Source: Blepharisma stoltei
Taxonomy: Eukaryota > Ciliophora > Heterotrichea > Heterotrichida > Blepharismidae
Reading direction: 5' to 3'
Length of the DNA: 64,000 bases
Assembly (NCBI GenBank): GCA_914767885.1
Contig: CAJZBQ010000001.1
Location: forward strand, 558,001 to 622,000
Below are positions 29,743 to 40,896 of this stretch, in pieces (within the stretch, counting starts at the first letter, position 1; each line of letters opens with the position of its first letter). Made by a program: the position numbers and the translations under genes. The notes below the pieces were generated by a model. The model did not search any database, was not told where the DNA came from, and was given only the letters and a program-made list of their open reading frames with translations.

Positions 29743-31719
29743 TTATAGACAAATTGCATAGTTTTGCTTTAAAATAAAGCAAAAAGTTATAAAGACTATA
29801 AGATTTCTTATTAAGAAAAATATATATTCAAAGACACCCATTAATTGTCCAATAACTACAATTTTTTCTTCATCTAAATATGAACAGCAAGACGTGAAAG
29901 CATCACCTTCGTCTATAGGTGTCCCAGGAACAATATCATTGCTTTCAATATTCCAATGATAAGTGTTTTGTGAATATGCTCCTCTTTCTCGTGCTCCACC
30001 TACCATCAAAATATTATTCGGCGACGTTTTGATTAAAGCAACTCCAGACATAGGCTCAGGCAGCCTGATCTCTAATTCATTCCACACGCTATTTTCAAAT
30101 TTTTCAATGCTCGATAATAGATCCCACCTTCCAGAGTCTTTGTTTGACCCGCCTACCACATAAATATTCTGCTCAAAAACCACGCTTGTCGCATTTTCCC
30201 TTTTCCTTTGCATTGGGGAGATTAATTGCCAATTTTCGTTATTATAAATTTCAACACTAGCCAGTGCATCTTTTGATTCAGGGTTTCTGCCTCCTATTAC
30301 ATATACAAAATCACCCAAAATTGCCATAGCGTGCCATGCTCTAGGCTCATTCATATCCTGCTGCTTGGTTGAGGCTGAAGATTTCAAATTGATAGAAAAA
30401 GTATTTTTTGGATTTTTTAAGCCTCCTGTTAGAAGGACATTTTCTCCTATAATGACAGCTCTTGAGGAGTATTGAAAACGGTGGCAGCTCATAGAAGTGA
30501 TTTTTCGTGTCAAAATGCTGTAAATATTGGCTTTTCCAGGAGTTTGGGCAAGAGAAAATAGCATTGGGCCTGTAAATAAAGACTGACTGCGGGAAGGGGT
30601 TCTTGTTGTAAGTCTTGCATCGTTACGAGGAGTTGCAGGAGCTGATTGGGAGACTGGATGAGCTGCAGGGGAGCCAGTTATAAGTTCAGTTAAAAATGAT
30701 CTCAGCTGTACGAAATCTGACCTTCTGTTTTCTGGGACCTGGAGCATTCTATCTAGCAGCATTTTTATCCTTTCAGGGTAGTTTAGCTTAGAAATGGCTC
30801 TTTCCACTTGATTTTGTAAGGCGTCTGATCCTATTTCCAGGTTGTTCAGCTCAATAGGTTTATTTAAGCTAGCCATGTGGAGGAAGCTTAATCCTAATGA
30901 ATAAACATCAGACTTGATTGGGTTGTGCCTGACATCTCCTGAAACATTTTTGCCTTTGATTATTTCTAGATAAGCTTTGAATAACAAAGGGCTGAAATAA
31001 ATAACAGTTCCAGTTACCTGATAAGTCCTAGTAACCAATGCATGCATCCCTTGTCTAGACTCCCCAAAGTCTCCTATTTTCATTTTCCCATCATTCGCAA
31101 TAAATAAGTTTCTAGGCTTTACGTCTCCATGTGACAGGTTTTTTTCTTGCAAATATGCAAAAGCATCAATTAAGTCTGTCATGTGAGTCATGAGGTCAGT
31201 TTCGCTCCAAGGGTTATTTCTCAGTCTTCGATTTTCTATATCTTGCTCCACGTCTCCGTTTTCTGAGAACTCCATTACAATAACATATTTATATCCGTAT
31301 TGATAAGATTGGTCAAGAAAAGCAGTAATGCATTTGCATATATTGGGGTGTCTCATAGAAATCTGGAGCTCTGCCTCTTTTTGTTTCTTTTTGAACTCCC
31401 CTTCAGATCGACAGATCATGGTTTTGATCGCGACTTTTCCGGCGACATCTTTTATGCGGCCTTCTGAGACTTCAGTTGTACCTTCAGGAGACCGATAAAT
31501 GTTTCGGGTAAAAATCAAATTTGATAGAGTCACCTGGGCTGGAGCACTGTCTAACGATTTGTGTGCGTCATTGATTGGGGTGAATTCATGACGATCTTGA
31601 GGGTTAGCTTCTCTGTGCTGCTCTATGTGGTCTACACATAGTTTGGTATTTTTGCATAAGCAGATGTAAAGAGCTTCATTTTTGCATCACTTGGCTTCGC
31701 AAGAGTTTTTGTTTCCCAT
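29743..31719 (-). CDS. B-box zinc finger / protein kinase / kelch-repeat protein
   Basis: The protein has 658 residues from ATG at 31719 (MGNKNSCEAKWC; Gly2 may be myristoylated). An N-terminal B-box-like zinc site (C-E-A-K-W-C ... C-L-C ... L-C-V-D-H-I-E-Q-H) includes a TGA-Trp. The kinase domain (about 75-330) has V-A-I-K, an H-G-D-V-K-P-R-N-L catalytic loop (HGD instead of HRD), G-D-F-G-E-S and a short C-lobe, the NEK/tyrosine-kinase-like divergent type common in ciliates. Kelch blades fill the C-terminal third (G-G-R-N-P, V-V-G-G-S, M-V-G-G-A-R). The final ~35 residues are hydrophobic and may be a tail anchor or read into non-coding DNA. Catalytic Asp, Lys and DFG are present. Confidence 0.8.
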
Positions 31720-32716
31720 TTATAAATTTATTTAGCTCTGCGAGCTTATGCTTTATCCAATTTTTTTGTACTAACTCCGCTTTCAATTGGACAAAAAGTC
31801 CAGTCTAATTTTGAATTTTTATTTTTAATTTTTTTTAAAATAATATAAGCGCAATACCTTGAATTTTATTTTTATAAAAACTTAAACAAAAAGATTAATT
31901 TATTCAGTGTGAAAATTGTTTAAATAATATTTTACTTGCATTTTGTCTTTTAAATTAGGTCATGAAATTAGTAATTTCATTGTTTTAAAAAAAAATATAT
32001 ATAATTGAGCATAATGTCAGCAAAGATGAAAATTTGTAGTCAGGATCCAATGCCTGGCATCGTATCAATCAACCAGGAGAAACCTCACTGGCATTGCTGG
32101 GACACCCCTTTCCATCTCCGAGCTCCACCTTCCTCTGAGGTAAAACCTTGACTGGATCCGAATACGCAGTCCGCCAACTCGGGCACTTTGCTCCACCAAG
32201 CAAAGTAAAATCTGGCCTGATAACATAAAGAATGCCAAAACTCCCTTCCACAAGGTTCCTGGGTCCGGTGTTAGGAAGTTGGGTTGACTCATCAAGCCAT
32301 TTTTATTTATCGTCTAAAGTAAGAAAAAAAATTTTTAAAGATGTTTGGGAGGAGAGTAAGAATTATTTGAAATATCAAAGACAATTGGAGATTTTTAACA
32401 AGTTATTTTGATGATTGAGGAATTTAATGTTGATTATGGGAAAATCTTGGAAAAATGTTTTATAGGATTTAAATTAAAAGCAACACAAAAACTTGAGACT
32501 TTTTAATATTTAGAGTATTTTGAAGTAAATCTGACATATTAAGATGCTAAATTAATTGCAGCTATTAAAAATGCAGCTTTACTATCTCATTAAATAGTTT
32601 TAGTTCTATTATTGAAAGCTCTCAAAACTTCTTAATATATTCAATTTAATTTTCATAATTAAATCAACCGGGTATATATTATTTATTTTAATTACAATTT
32701 ATCTATTTTACTCGAT
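31720..32716. other. Intergenic region with a truncated SINE copy
   Basis: About 1 kb of AT-rich DNA. Near 31765 'actccgctttcaattgg' resembles the eroded termini noted at 23450. The only other recognisable item is the SINE fragment. No credible gene. Confidence 0.55.
32040..32312 (-). mobile_element. SINE-like retroelement, copy 4 (truncated)
   Basis: On the minus strand starts AAATGGCTTGATGAGTCAACCC, matching the head of the RPS2 copy (AAATGGCGTGGTGAGCCAACC); also shares 'ccttccacaaggttcc'. About 270 bp only; no target duplication seen. Intergenic. Confidence 0.65.
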
Positions 32717-34175
32717 TTATCTCTTCTTTTTCTTCCCTTTCTTCTTCTTTTTCCCTTTTTTCTTCTTTTTGATCTTACTAAATGGGTTATCTAGTAATAA
32801 TTCTCCTCCCTTAGGGAATATTAATGGTGATGAATTATCCGCATCAGGATAAAGCAGCGCATTTTCTAGGTTTTCCATTGAACATGGAATTCTTTTTGAG
32901 GCAAAAAGTCTTTTAATCCCAATAATTTCCTGATATTGCTCATTTTGCTGAGTTATTATTGGGGTAGAATTTCTTGGAATGTCATATTGAGAATTTGATT
33001 TGTATTCAGTTTGAAATGGAGATAAACTCCCTTCAAATCTTCTTTTCGGCTTTGAGGGCTCAAGCTCTATATCAATTAATCCACAATGCACTTGCCTTAT
33101 ATGTGCCAATCTTGATAAAATGGGCCTATTGATATCGCTATCATCACTTTGTGGGGTGTATCTTGATTTACTTTCGTCTATTCTAAAATCATAGCGATTA
33201 GGTGATTTTTCTGATTCTTGTCTTTTTATATTGTCTATCGGGGTAATGGACCTATAAATTCTGTTATCCAGTGTCGTTTTTACTCTTGCTTGCTCACTTT
33301 TTCTTGAAAATTCTTCACTTAATCTGGCTTTTTTCTTTCCTCAAACATTCAAGGCTCTACTGTAATTTTCAATGGATTTTATATATTTTATTGTAATTAG
33401 GCTTTTTAAAGAAATAATATTGAAATATGGATATTTTATATAAGAAGTATAAATCTTCGACGTCCCTTTTTCGGTTATGAAGGTATCGATTTTCTAATTT
33501 TTCTATAATTTCTTTGCATTCCTCTGGATCAATTAGCTTTACTGGTTCTTTTGGAACGAAAGGTGAAGGTAATTTTATAGGCGAAGGCGTAGGACTGTCA
33601 TAAAACGAAACACTTCTGCTTTCAAGTGTTTCTTTTGGCTTGGAAAATGAGGAATTCTCTGAATATGAAGGCTCTTTTTGAATTATTTAAGGCTAAATTA
33701 TATTTAAGGTTTTCAGGTGCAAAATAATAGTTTTTTAATATAGTTATTTAAATAATAATTAATTAGAATTTAAACAAGCACAATATAGTACTGAAGGGGT
33801 ATTTGAGCGTGTAGAAATATCTGGGAGATGGAGCCTCCCAGATGTTTTTTCAAGATATCATTTATGGACCTTGTCTAACAGCTTTAATTGTTCTTCAGGA
33901 TATTTTGTGTAAGTAACTTCATTAAGGAGACCTTGCAAGGAAACATAAAAATGCTTTTTTCAACGCTGAGTTCGGATTTTGTGGAGACTTTGCAGCTCTG
34001 GAGGTAAACGGCATTCTTTGTAGTATTTTTCAAGTTCAGATTTAAGATGAATAAATGTTGAGTTGTTATCAAGATTAGGGTGGCGAATAATTGATAGACC
34101 TGAATCTTCTACATTTGTGGGATGCTTGGGTATATCAATACCTGTCCCTAGGATTTCAAAATCTGCATCTGCCAT
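32717..34175 (-). CDS. Hypothetical protein, reconstructed across two IESs
   Basis: The conceptual protein has 422 residues. Exon 1 (from ATG 34175, MADADFEILGTG) ends T-P-S-V; exon 2 starts I-Q-K-E-P-S-Y-S; exon 3 starts after D-V-E-D-L|Y-S-R-A-L-N-V-W. Without the joins exons 2 and 3 have no start codon and exon 1 ends abruptly; with both TA-bounded removals the total is an exact multiple of three. The middle is Ser/Pro-rich and disordered, exon 3 has a charged helix, and the C terminus is almost pure Lys (K-K-K-K-K-G-K-K-K-K). Several TGA-Trp. Not recognised; the Lys tail suggests nucleic-acid or membrane binding. Confidence 0.6.
33365..33449. other. Candidate IES (85 bp)
   Basis: TA at 33363-33364 and 33448-33449. 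Its removal gives gaa-gat-tta-TAc-agt-aga on the minus strand and joins two open frames that are otherwise out of phase. No intron signals. Confidence 0.65.
33686..33790. other. Candidate IES (105 bp)
   Basis: TA at 33684-33685 and 33789-33790. Removal deletes a stop codon and joins cct-tca-gTA-att-caa-aaa in frame. Length not in itself decisive, but it gives the downstream exon a start. Confidence 0.6.
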
Positions 34176-34313
34176 ATGCTAAATAATTATTTAAAATATA
34201 GGAAAATTTATGATTATATGCAAGAGATTAAATTAAATATTAATTAATTCTCTTTTCAATGTTTTATAATTTAATTAATATAGAATTATTGTAGATATTT
34301 TTTTGAAAATAAA

Positions 34314-35417
34314 TTAAGAATTCTTATAAAGATCATTATAGATAGATCTTGCCTCTTCTATTGTAAACTTAGGATAATTTTTACTAATCTCTGAGTAAGC
34401 CAACTGAATAATATTTTTTTCATCAAATGTATCTATTAAAGCCTCAAAGACAGTTATAGCGACTTTATATGCTGATTGCTTTTCTATCATTTGATCTATT
34501 TTTCTACTTGATGACGTAAAACGATTTATGATTGCATATAACTCGTCTATTATTGCGTTATGAGCATCTGTAATTTCAGAGTGCTGACTATTTATTGTTA
34601 TTCTGCTCCGACATTCCTTGATTTTTTCAATGTGCTTTTCTATAGGAGCAATTAGTTCAGAATTCGATTCAATTGATCTTGTAAAAGAATCAATAATTCT
34701 TATCATCGAATCAATTTGCTCTCTTTCAATGATTTTGGCTTGATTTATTCAATTTTCAATATAAGCTTTTGACTTCAAAAGGTTATCTATTTTTTCTTGG
34801 CAATCGCTTTCATTTAGTTTTTTAAAGGCATTGTTGAGATCATAAATTGAATATAAAGATACGATAAATAGCAAAGGTAACTTCAAGTTATCTTGGCCTG
34901 AAAGCGTGAATATTTTAAGCATCCCAAGGCTTAAAAGCATTCTAATTGATGTAGAAGATGAAATATAATTTTTCCCTATTTGGTAGTTATAATCCAACTG
35001 ATATTGTTCGTCAAAATAGGCATTTCGACTTATATAATTTCTATTTAACGGTGGTAATTGAAACTCAAAGAGGTACTCTGGGAAAGATTCTGATTCATCA
35101 TTATTGTAGATTGTTGTAAAAGATTTCAAACTTAATATGCTTCTATCTACTGCTCTTATATTATTTGATAGGCCATTTAGAGAAATCTCTATGAGGTTTA
35201 ACTTTGCACCTAAGTCTTTGAGCATTGAATTATTTTTTTCAATGCGACCTTGAAGGTTTTTTGCTTCTTTCCAATAATTTTTTGATGTAGTCAATTCCTT
35301 TTCAATTTGAGAATTTTTAGCCTGGATTATAGAATTTGCATGCTTTTCTATGAGCATACTTGCTGAAAACATTGACAAATTGAATACAAGTGCAGCTGCT
35401 CCAAAGTATTCTTCCAT
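34314..35417 (-). CDS. Module gene A1: helical protein with hydrophobic segments
   Basis: The protein is 367 residues (two frames joined by TGA-Trp). The N terminus has a short hydrophobic helix (F-G-A-A-A-L-V-F-N-L-S-M-F) followed by a coiled coil, a central hydrophobic region (about 160-200, R-M-L-L-S-L-G-M-L-K-I-F and L-P-L-L-F-I-V-S-L-Y-S-I-Y), and a long second coiled coil. The C terminus is A-Y-S-E-I-S-K-N-Y-P-K-F-T-I-E-E-A-R-S-I-Y, a motif also found twice in gene A3. Coil-hydrophobic-coil layout with no enzymatic motif. Not recognised. Confidence 0.72.
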
Positions 35418-35481
35418 TTTAAAATTATAGAATTGACTTTATTTTTCTTAACATTCTAAAATAAGAGTAATTTAGTTGTTA

Positions 35482-36483
35482 TTATGAATATTTTTTCAAT
35501 TCATCTTCAGAAATTCCTTTTCTTTTTAAAAAGTCGATCATCTTTTCATATGAAATATCCCCAGATTTATAAAGACTATCCATACACCTAATTAAAATTT
35601 TTTTTTTACTTTTTTCTTCTTCAGTTTCCCTTCTTGGCTTCTGAGATTTTATCTCGCTGATAAGTTTTTCCGCATTTTCGAAGAATTTCGTTTCATGAAC
35701 TCCAGGGAGAATATTATTTATTGAGCGAGTAATATTTTGATCTATATTTATGATTTCTTTATCACATTTTTCAATTTCTATATTTACTCTAGATATATAT
35801 TCTTCAAAAGCATGCAAATTATCTAATAAATATTTTTCTTTTCTATCAAAATCATCATAGCTTAAAAGAATCTCTTTACCCAATTGAAGAACAATAAAAA
35901 AATTAAACCCTCTGCTAATTCGCATGGATCATGATGGAAGTAATTTAAAAACATCAATTAGATAAAAAGATGAAGTAAGGATTGCAAAAACTTCATCTAT
36001 GCAGCTCAAGTATTTGAAAAATGAAGTTTTATCTTGTAAAGGAATTTTAGGAAAATCCATCTTTGAAAAAGAAGCTTGTGAACAATTTTCCTCTTTTTCT
36101 ATTCTATTTAATTGAAGTGCTTTAATTTCAATAATACGCTTTCTAATTTTGTTGAATTTTTTAATTCTTTCATTTAATATTTTATGACGATTCTTGAAGT
36201 AGCTTACACGATTTTTCAAAATTTTTTCTTTATTTTGAAGATTTTTCTCCAAAATATCAAGGTTTGAGTAGCACTTTTCACTTATTCAGCTTTGAACTTT
36301 CAAGTTACGATCATCGAGGTACTTCTTCAAGCCCTTTATTTTGCCGGAAAAATAAAAAAAAGACAATACATTTGAAATCTCCAAAATCGTTTTGCATGTA
36401 AAAGTACAAACTTTAGAGCAACCCTTGACCACAAGCTCAGCAGCCTTCTTCACAGAATGCTTAATGAACCCAAATATTCCCAT
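35482..36483 (-). CDS. Module gene A2: helical protein with central hydrophobic segment
   Basis: The protein is 333 residues, starting MGIFGFIKHSVKKAAELV, an amphipathic start. Three open frames fuse through two TGA-Trp codons (K-V-Q-S-W-I-S-E and P-S-W-S-M-R). A Lys-rich coiled coil (about 75-130) is followed by a hydrophobic stretch (about 155-190, F-A-I-L-T-S-S-F-Y-L-I-D-V and F-N-F-F-I-V-L-Q-L-G), then another coiled coil and a C-terminal helix pair (S-Y-E-K-M-I-D-F-L-K-R-K-G-I-S-E-D-E-L). It matches gene B2 over its full length. Family unknown. Confidence 0.7.
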
Positions 36484-36682
36484 TCTACAAAAATATAAAT
36501 AAAAATGGCTTATAAAATTAAAGCAATCGAGACTTAAATATTACCATTCTGAAAATATTTAAATTTAAATGGCTCAAATAAATCTCATATTTAAAAATTG
36601 TTATTAAAGAATGACTGATATAAAATAGATAAATTAAGGCTCTCTGAATTATCATAATTAATCCAGAGTAGCTTGAATACGT

Positions 36683-37957
36683 TTAGTGAGCATCCCCAGT
36701 GCGAGTTTCTTGGTCTATCTCTTCTAGAGTTTCTTTAATTAAATTCAAAGTGATTGAAGGATAGTCACTGCGAGAGACTTCGTAAATTCTATTTATTAAT
36801 GTTGCATCGCTTTCTGATTTATTATGCGAGGCTCTAATCGCGAAAGCAATCAATTTTTTAAGATCTTTATTGCCTTTATATGCTAAATAAATACTCTTAA
36901 CACCTTCGAGAGTCAATGTGCTGTATGATTTTTTTGCTTCCTCATAAACTTTACGTATTAATTTTTCACTATCATCAATTACCTCCTCCATGAAACTAAT
37001 AATAATTGTAATTGAGCGTTCCATTAATACTTGATCTCTTTTTTGATAGCTGTTCTTGACCATATCAGTGACTAAATTAATGATATGATATATCTTATAA
37101 TAAACTGGAGCCGAAATCTTAATCTCTTCATCAGCATCCAAAATTTCTAATAATTCTTCTTTTACAGTTTTAAATTCATTTTCCAAAGTTAATAAGTCTA
37201 TTATTCTTTGAGAATTATTTTCATAAATCTCGTAAAAATTATTTGCTAGTTCTTTTAGTTTGTCAGTTAAGCTGTCGCTATCTTTTTTAAGCGTGCTGAC
37301 TGCTTCTTCTAATTCCAACTTTCTTTTTTTAGCCTCATTGAGCAATCTTTCACTTTCTTCTTCTTGTTTTTGTGCTTTAGATATTGCATCGTAGGAGTGA
37401 TAAATATCATAGAGAGCCATTCCAATGCTCCAACCGCATTTAAAACCTTTTCGTAAAGTTACATTTTTCGTATCATAATGTCCATTCCTTACTTTTTTAC
37501 TGTAAGAGGATCCACGTTTCACTAGGTTTACAGCTCTAAACGCATAATCAGTTGATGAGTTTAGTAGCTGGCTCATGCTTATAGTTTCAGGATTTGAATA
37601 ATTTCCTCTCATTTTTTGGGTATTTGGGCACACAATCGTAGAATCATTGAACTCTTGTGCATCAAGATGATCTTTTAATTGTGAAATAATGATTTCTATC
37701 TTAGCTCTTAATTCCTTGAGCATACTTTTTTTATTCTTAATTTTTGATTTTTCTGATTTAAACCTTTTAATTAAGCTATTGATGGGCTCTTCAAGTTCTT
37801 GAAGCTTATTAAAATTTTTTTGGGTGCCACTCTCCCAGCATAGAGTTGACAAATTTGATATACCAGCTACGACTCCAATAGCCTCTGCAGCTAGTGTTGC
37901 ACATTTCACATACATCATTTTTATTATCAAATCTACAAAATTTAGTAAAATTATCAT
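36683..37957 (-). CDS. Module gene A3: helical protein with two hydrophobic segments and two C-terminal motif copies
   Basis: The protein is 424 residues without TGA. Hydrophobic N terminus (I-I-L-L-N-F-V-D-L-I-I and L-A-A-E-A-I-G-V-V-A-G-I), coiled coil (50-100), a short Gly/aromatic hydrophobic segment near 170-190 (C-G-W-S-I-G-M-A-L-Y-D-I-Y), long Lys/Glu coiled coil to about 260, and two copies of a V-Y-E-x-A/S-x-x-x-Y-x-x-x-T-L motif near the end (Y-S-T-L-T-L-E-G-V-K-S-I-Y and Y-P-S-I-T-L-N-L-I-K). It is the largest of the three module genes. No known family. Confidence 0.72.
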   Translation of the reverse strand: MIILLNFVDLIIKMMYVKCATLAAEAIGVVAGISNLSTLCWESGTQKNFNKLQELEEPINSLIKRFKSEKSKIKNKKSMLKELRAKIEIIISQLKDHLDAQEFNDSTIVCPNTQKMRGNYSNPETISMSQLLNSSTDYAFRAVNLVKRGSSYSKKVRNGHYDTKNVTLRKGFKCGWSIGMALYDIYHSYDAISKAQKQEEESERLLNEAKKRKLELEEAVSTLKKDSDSLTDKLKELANNFYEIYENNSQRIIDLLTLENEFKTVKEELLEILDADEEIKISAPVYYKIYHIINLVTDMVKNSYQKRDQVLMERSITIIISFMEEVIDDSEKLIRKVYEEAKKSYSTLTLEGVKSIYLAYKGNKDLKKLIAFAIRASHNKSESDATLINRIYEVSRSDYPSITLNLIKETLEEIDQETRTGDAH

Positions 37958-39556
37958 TACAAAATTTATAGAATCCTATTTAAAATGAAATGCAAATTTA
38001 TATTTATATATAGTTGGTTTAATGCTACACTTTTATAAAGTCGAAAAACAGTATTTTGGCACTCTGGCTTATCAAACAAAGAAAGATTTTATTATATAAT
38101 TTTTCTAAGAAATTTTACGTTTTTTAACTTTTTATCTGTTCGCTGGCATTTAGTTGGATTTCTTGAACATTAATTAATGTGAGGATATCTGAAGCTCTGC
38201 CTCGCAAGCATTCCAATCATCTAAAATAAATAGATTATTTTATCACATAATGCCAGGCTTGCTGTTTGCCTTTAGATATGAATTGCGGATAACTATTTAG
38301 AATGGTGTGTTGATATTTATTAGAGAGCGGCATTCAAGCAAATATTGAGTTATGTGCTTGTTTTGTATGCAAAAGCAGCACGTGAACCATTTTTAAAGAG
38401 ATCATTTGCTGCATCATTATGGATTGCGCAAATTGAGTTGAATGACTAAATGCAAGGTTTGGTAACGATTTCAGCTGCAGTTTTTGAGAGGAGTTTTATA
38501 ATCTAATATTCCATGCTCTAAGAGTTTAAATTTGATAAGTTAGGATATTTATGATATAGATTTCTTATTCTATAATTACTTTACAGGGAAATCTTTTGAA
38601 TTTTTATGCAACGCTAAGGCATATTTGACTAGAATAGATCTGTGTTTGTGATGATACGATATGAGTAGAGAATGATTGCAAACATTCGTTATTAATCAGG
38701 ATTATGGGCCTGATTGCGAATAAAATAATAAAGCTTTTTTGTAAAATAGTGACATAAAGTTATGGCCTAGGCATTCAGTTCAGTGAAGAAATTGTCTGTA
38801 CAAATGCCAGCAAGAAAGTCTTGATAAATATTGTTTAAAAACTAAAACTGATCAGAGTTTACAAATATTTTATGTATAAAAATTAAATTTGTCAAACATA
38901 TTTAGCGACCCAAATTGTGGCATATGAAGAGATGCTTCACAAAAAGACATAATATTTTTCATATATTTTTTTTAAAGTTTTACTAGATAAATGCATCACA
39001 AACATCGCACAAAACCAAGACACTATATGACGAACTCTCAGCATAAAATTCATCCAAGACTAGAATTATTTACATCTCGCTATTATAATAAAAGCATTTT
39101 GAAGAGCATTTGTATCACAAACCCAATAAAAGCATTGATAGTGATACTTAATCAACTAATTTCTCACATCATACATCATTCAAGGATGTTAAATTCATGC
39201 AAATTTAGTTTGAAATGAATTTTAACCACTTTTATGCATTGGTTTGCCGCTTAAGCAAGCATCAATACAATGTATTTTATAGATCATTGCAGCTACATAC
39301 AAAAAAGAAACGGAGAATCATGCGGCGCATAAATTATAGATGCCAACTCACAACCAAATGCTCAAAAGCATTTTTCGCTATTTCAGCATACCCCTGTAAC
39401 GATAATCCGACTCAGTATTACTACTTGAAATCAATTTAATTAGATAGATCGATTAATATAGCAGCCTATAATAGTTCGGCTAATTTCAAAGGGGCTAATT
39501 TTCTTTTTAAAAATTTTCTCTAACTACTAATTATCAAAATAGTCTATTGGGAAGCT
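37958..39556. other. Spacer upstream of A3: 1.1 kb duplicated, 0.5 kb unique
   Basis: 37958-39075 matches 43509-44660 colinearly ('gtttgtgatgatac', 'ttatggcctaggcattc', 'gaatagatctgtgtttg'). No shared open frame survives, so it is non-coding or a dead gene. 39076-39556 has no counterpart and no gene. Confidence 0.6.
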
Positions 39557-39624
39557 CAATCTCTTTTCATAGTTTTATATTTAATTAATGTGGAATTAGT
39601 ATAGATATTTTTTTTGAAAATAAA

Positions 39625-40848
39625 TTAAGAATTCTTATAAAGATCATTATAGATAGATCTTGCCTCTTTTATTGTAAACTTAGGGTAATTTTTTCTAATC
39701 TCTGAGTAAGCCAACTCAATAATATTTTTTTCATCAAATGCTTCTTTTAAAGCCTCAAAGACTCTTATAGTAGCTTTATATGCTGATTGCTTTTCTATCA
39801 TTTGATCTATTTTTCTACTTGATGACATAAAACGATTTATGATTGCATATAACTCGTCTATTATTGCGCTATGAGCGTCTGTAATTTCAGAGTGCTGACT
39901 ATTTATTTTTATTCTGCTCCGACATTCCTTGATTTTCAATGTGCTTTTGTATAGGAGCAATTAGTTCTGAATTCGATTCAATTGATCTTGTAAAAGAATC
40001 AATAATTCTTTCCATCGAATCAATTTGCTCTCTTTCAATAATTTTGGCTTCATTTATTCAATCCTCAATATAAGCTTTTGACCTCAAAAGCTTATCTATA
40101 CTTTTTATACTGAATATTTCTTATATATCTTATAGAAAGCATAGGTGGCTATTTATCTCTTCTATCTCATTTTTTCTTGGCAATTTCTTTCATTTAGTTT
40201 TTTTAGGCTATTGCTTAAATCATAAATTGAATATAGAAATTGCCCGAGGATGGCACAAAATAGTGCCATCCTCGGGCAATTATATAAAACTTTTATAAGG
40301 TGTAAAGGAAATGTCCAGATATTTTGGTGTGAAAGCAAGAATATTTTAAGCATTCCAAGGCTTAAAAGTATTCTAATTAATTTATATAATCCAATATAAA
40401 TTTTTTCTATTTGATAGTTATATTCAACCTGATATTGTTCGTCAAAATGGGCATTTCGACTTCTATAATTTCTCTCTAAAGGGGGTAATTGAAACTCAAA
40501 GAGGTACTCTGGGAAAGATTCTGATTCATCATTATTGTAGATCGTTGTAAAAGATTTCAATCTTAGCATGCTTCTATCTACTACCCTTATATTATTTGAT
40601 AGGCCATTTAGGGAAATCTCTATGAGGTTTAACTTTTCACCTAAGTCTTTGAGCATTGAATTATTTTTCTCAATACGACCTTGGAGATTTTTTGCTTCTT
40701 TCCAATAATTTTTCGATGTAGTCAATTCCTTATCAATTTGAGAATTTTTAGCCTTGATTTTAGATTTTGCATGCTTCTCTATGAGCTTACTTGTTAAAAA
40801 AATTGACAAATTGATTGCAAGTCCAGCTTTTCAAAAGTTATATCCCAT
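39625..40848 (-). pseudogene. Module gene B1: decayed copy of A1
   Basis: It starts MGYNFWKAGLAINLS (Trp by TGA) and follows A1 closely over 200 residues. Compared with A1 it has a 51-bp hairpin insert (40234-40284), a 71-bp insertion (40100-40170) carrying an in-frame TAG, and a 2-nt deletion near 39935 (cattgaaaatcaagg against cattgaaaaaatcaagg). No TA-to-TA excision I tried repairs the 71-bp site. The C-terminal motif (T-I-K-E-A-R-S-I-Y) is intact downstream. Most likely a pseudogene. Confidence 0.7.
40234..40284. other. 51-bp perfect hairpin insert in B1, candidate mini-IES
   Basis: A 44-bp palindrome (40238-40281; arm aattgcccgaggatggcac) inserted where A1 has none, flanked by TATA on one side and ATATA on the other. 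TA-to-TA removal of 51 bp gives V-L-Y-S-I-Y-D-L, aligning with A1 S-L-Y-S-I-Y-D-L. As 51 is a multiple of three, the frame is open either way. Confidence 0.7.
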
Positions 40849-40896
40849 TTTAAAATTATAGAATTCACTTTATTTTTCTTAAATTTCTAAAATAAT

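Larger units (their letters stand above)
34245..39075. repeat. Segmental duplication, unit A (three genes plus upstream DNA)
   Basis: About 4.8 kb aligned colinearly to 39557-44660: the 3' flank of gene A1, all three genes, the spacers and roughly 1.1 kb upstream of gene A3 all match. Similarity is about as high in the upstream non-coding part as in the genes by eye. Confidence 0.85.

Noticed and set aside
38991-39439. Plus-strand frames upstream of the module (and 44357-44685)
   Set aside because: The corresponding frames in the duplicated copy are shifted and stopped, so there is no selection for the protein.
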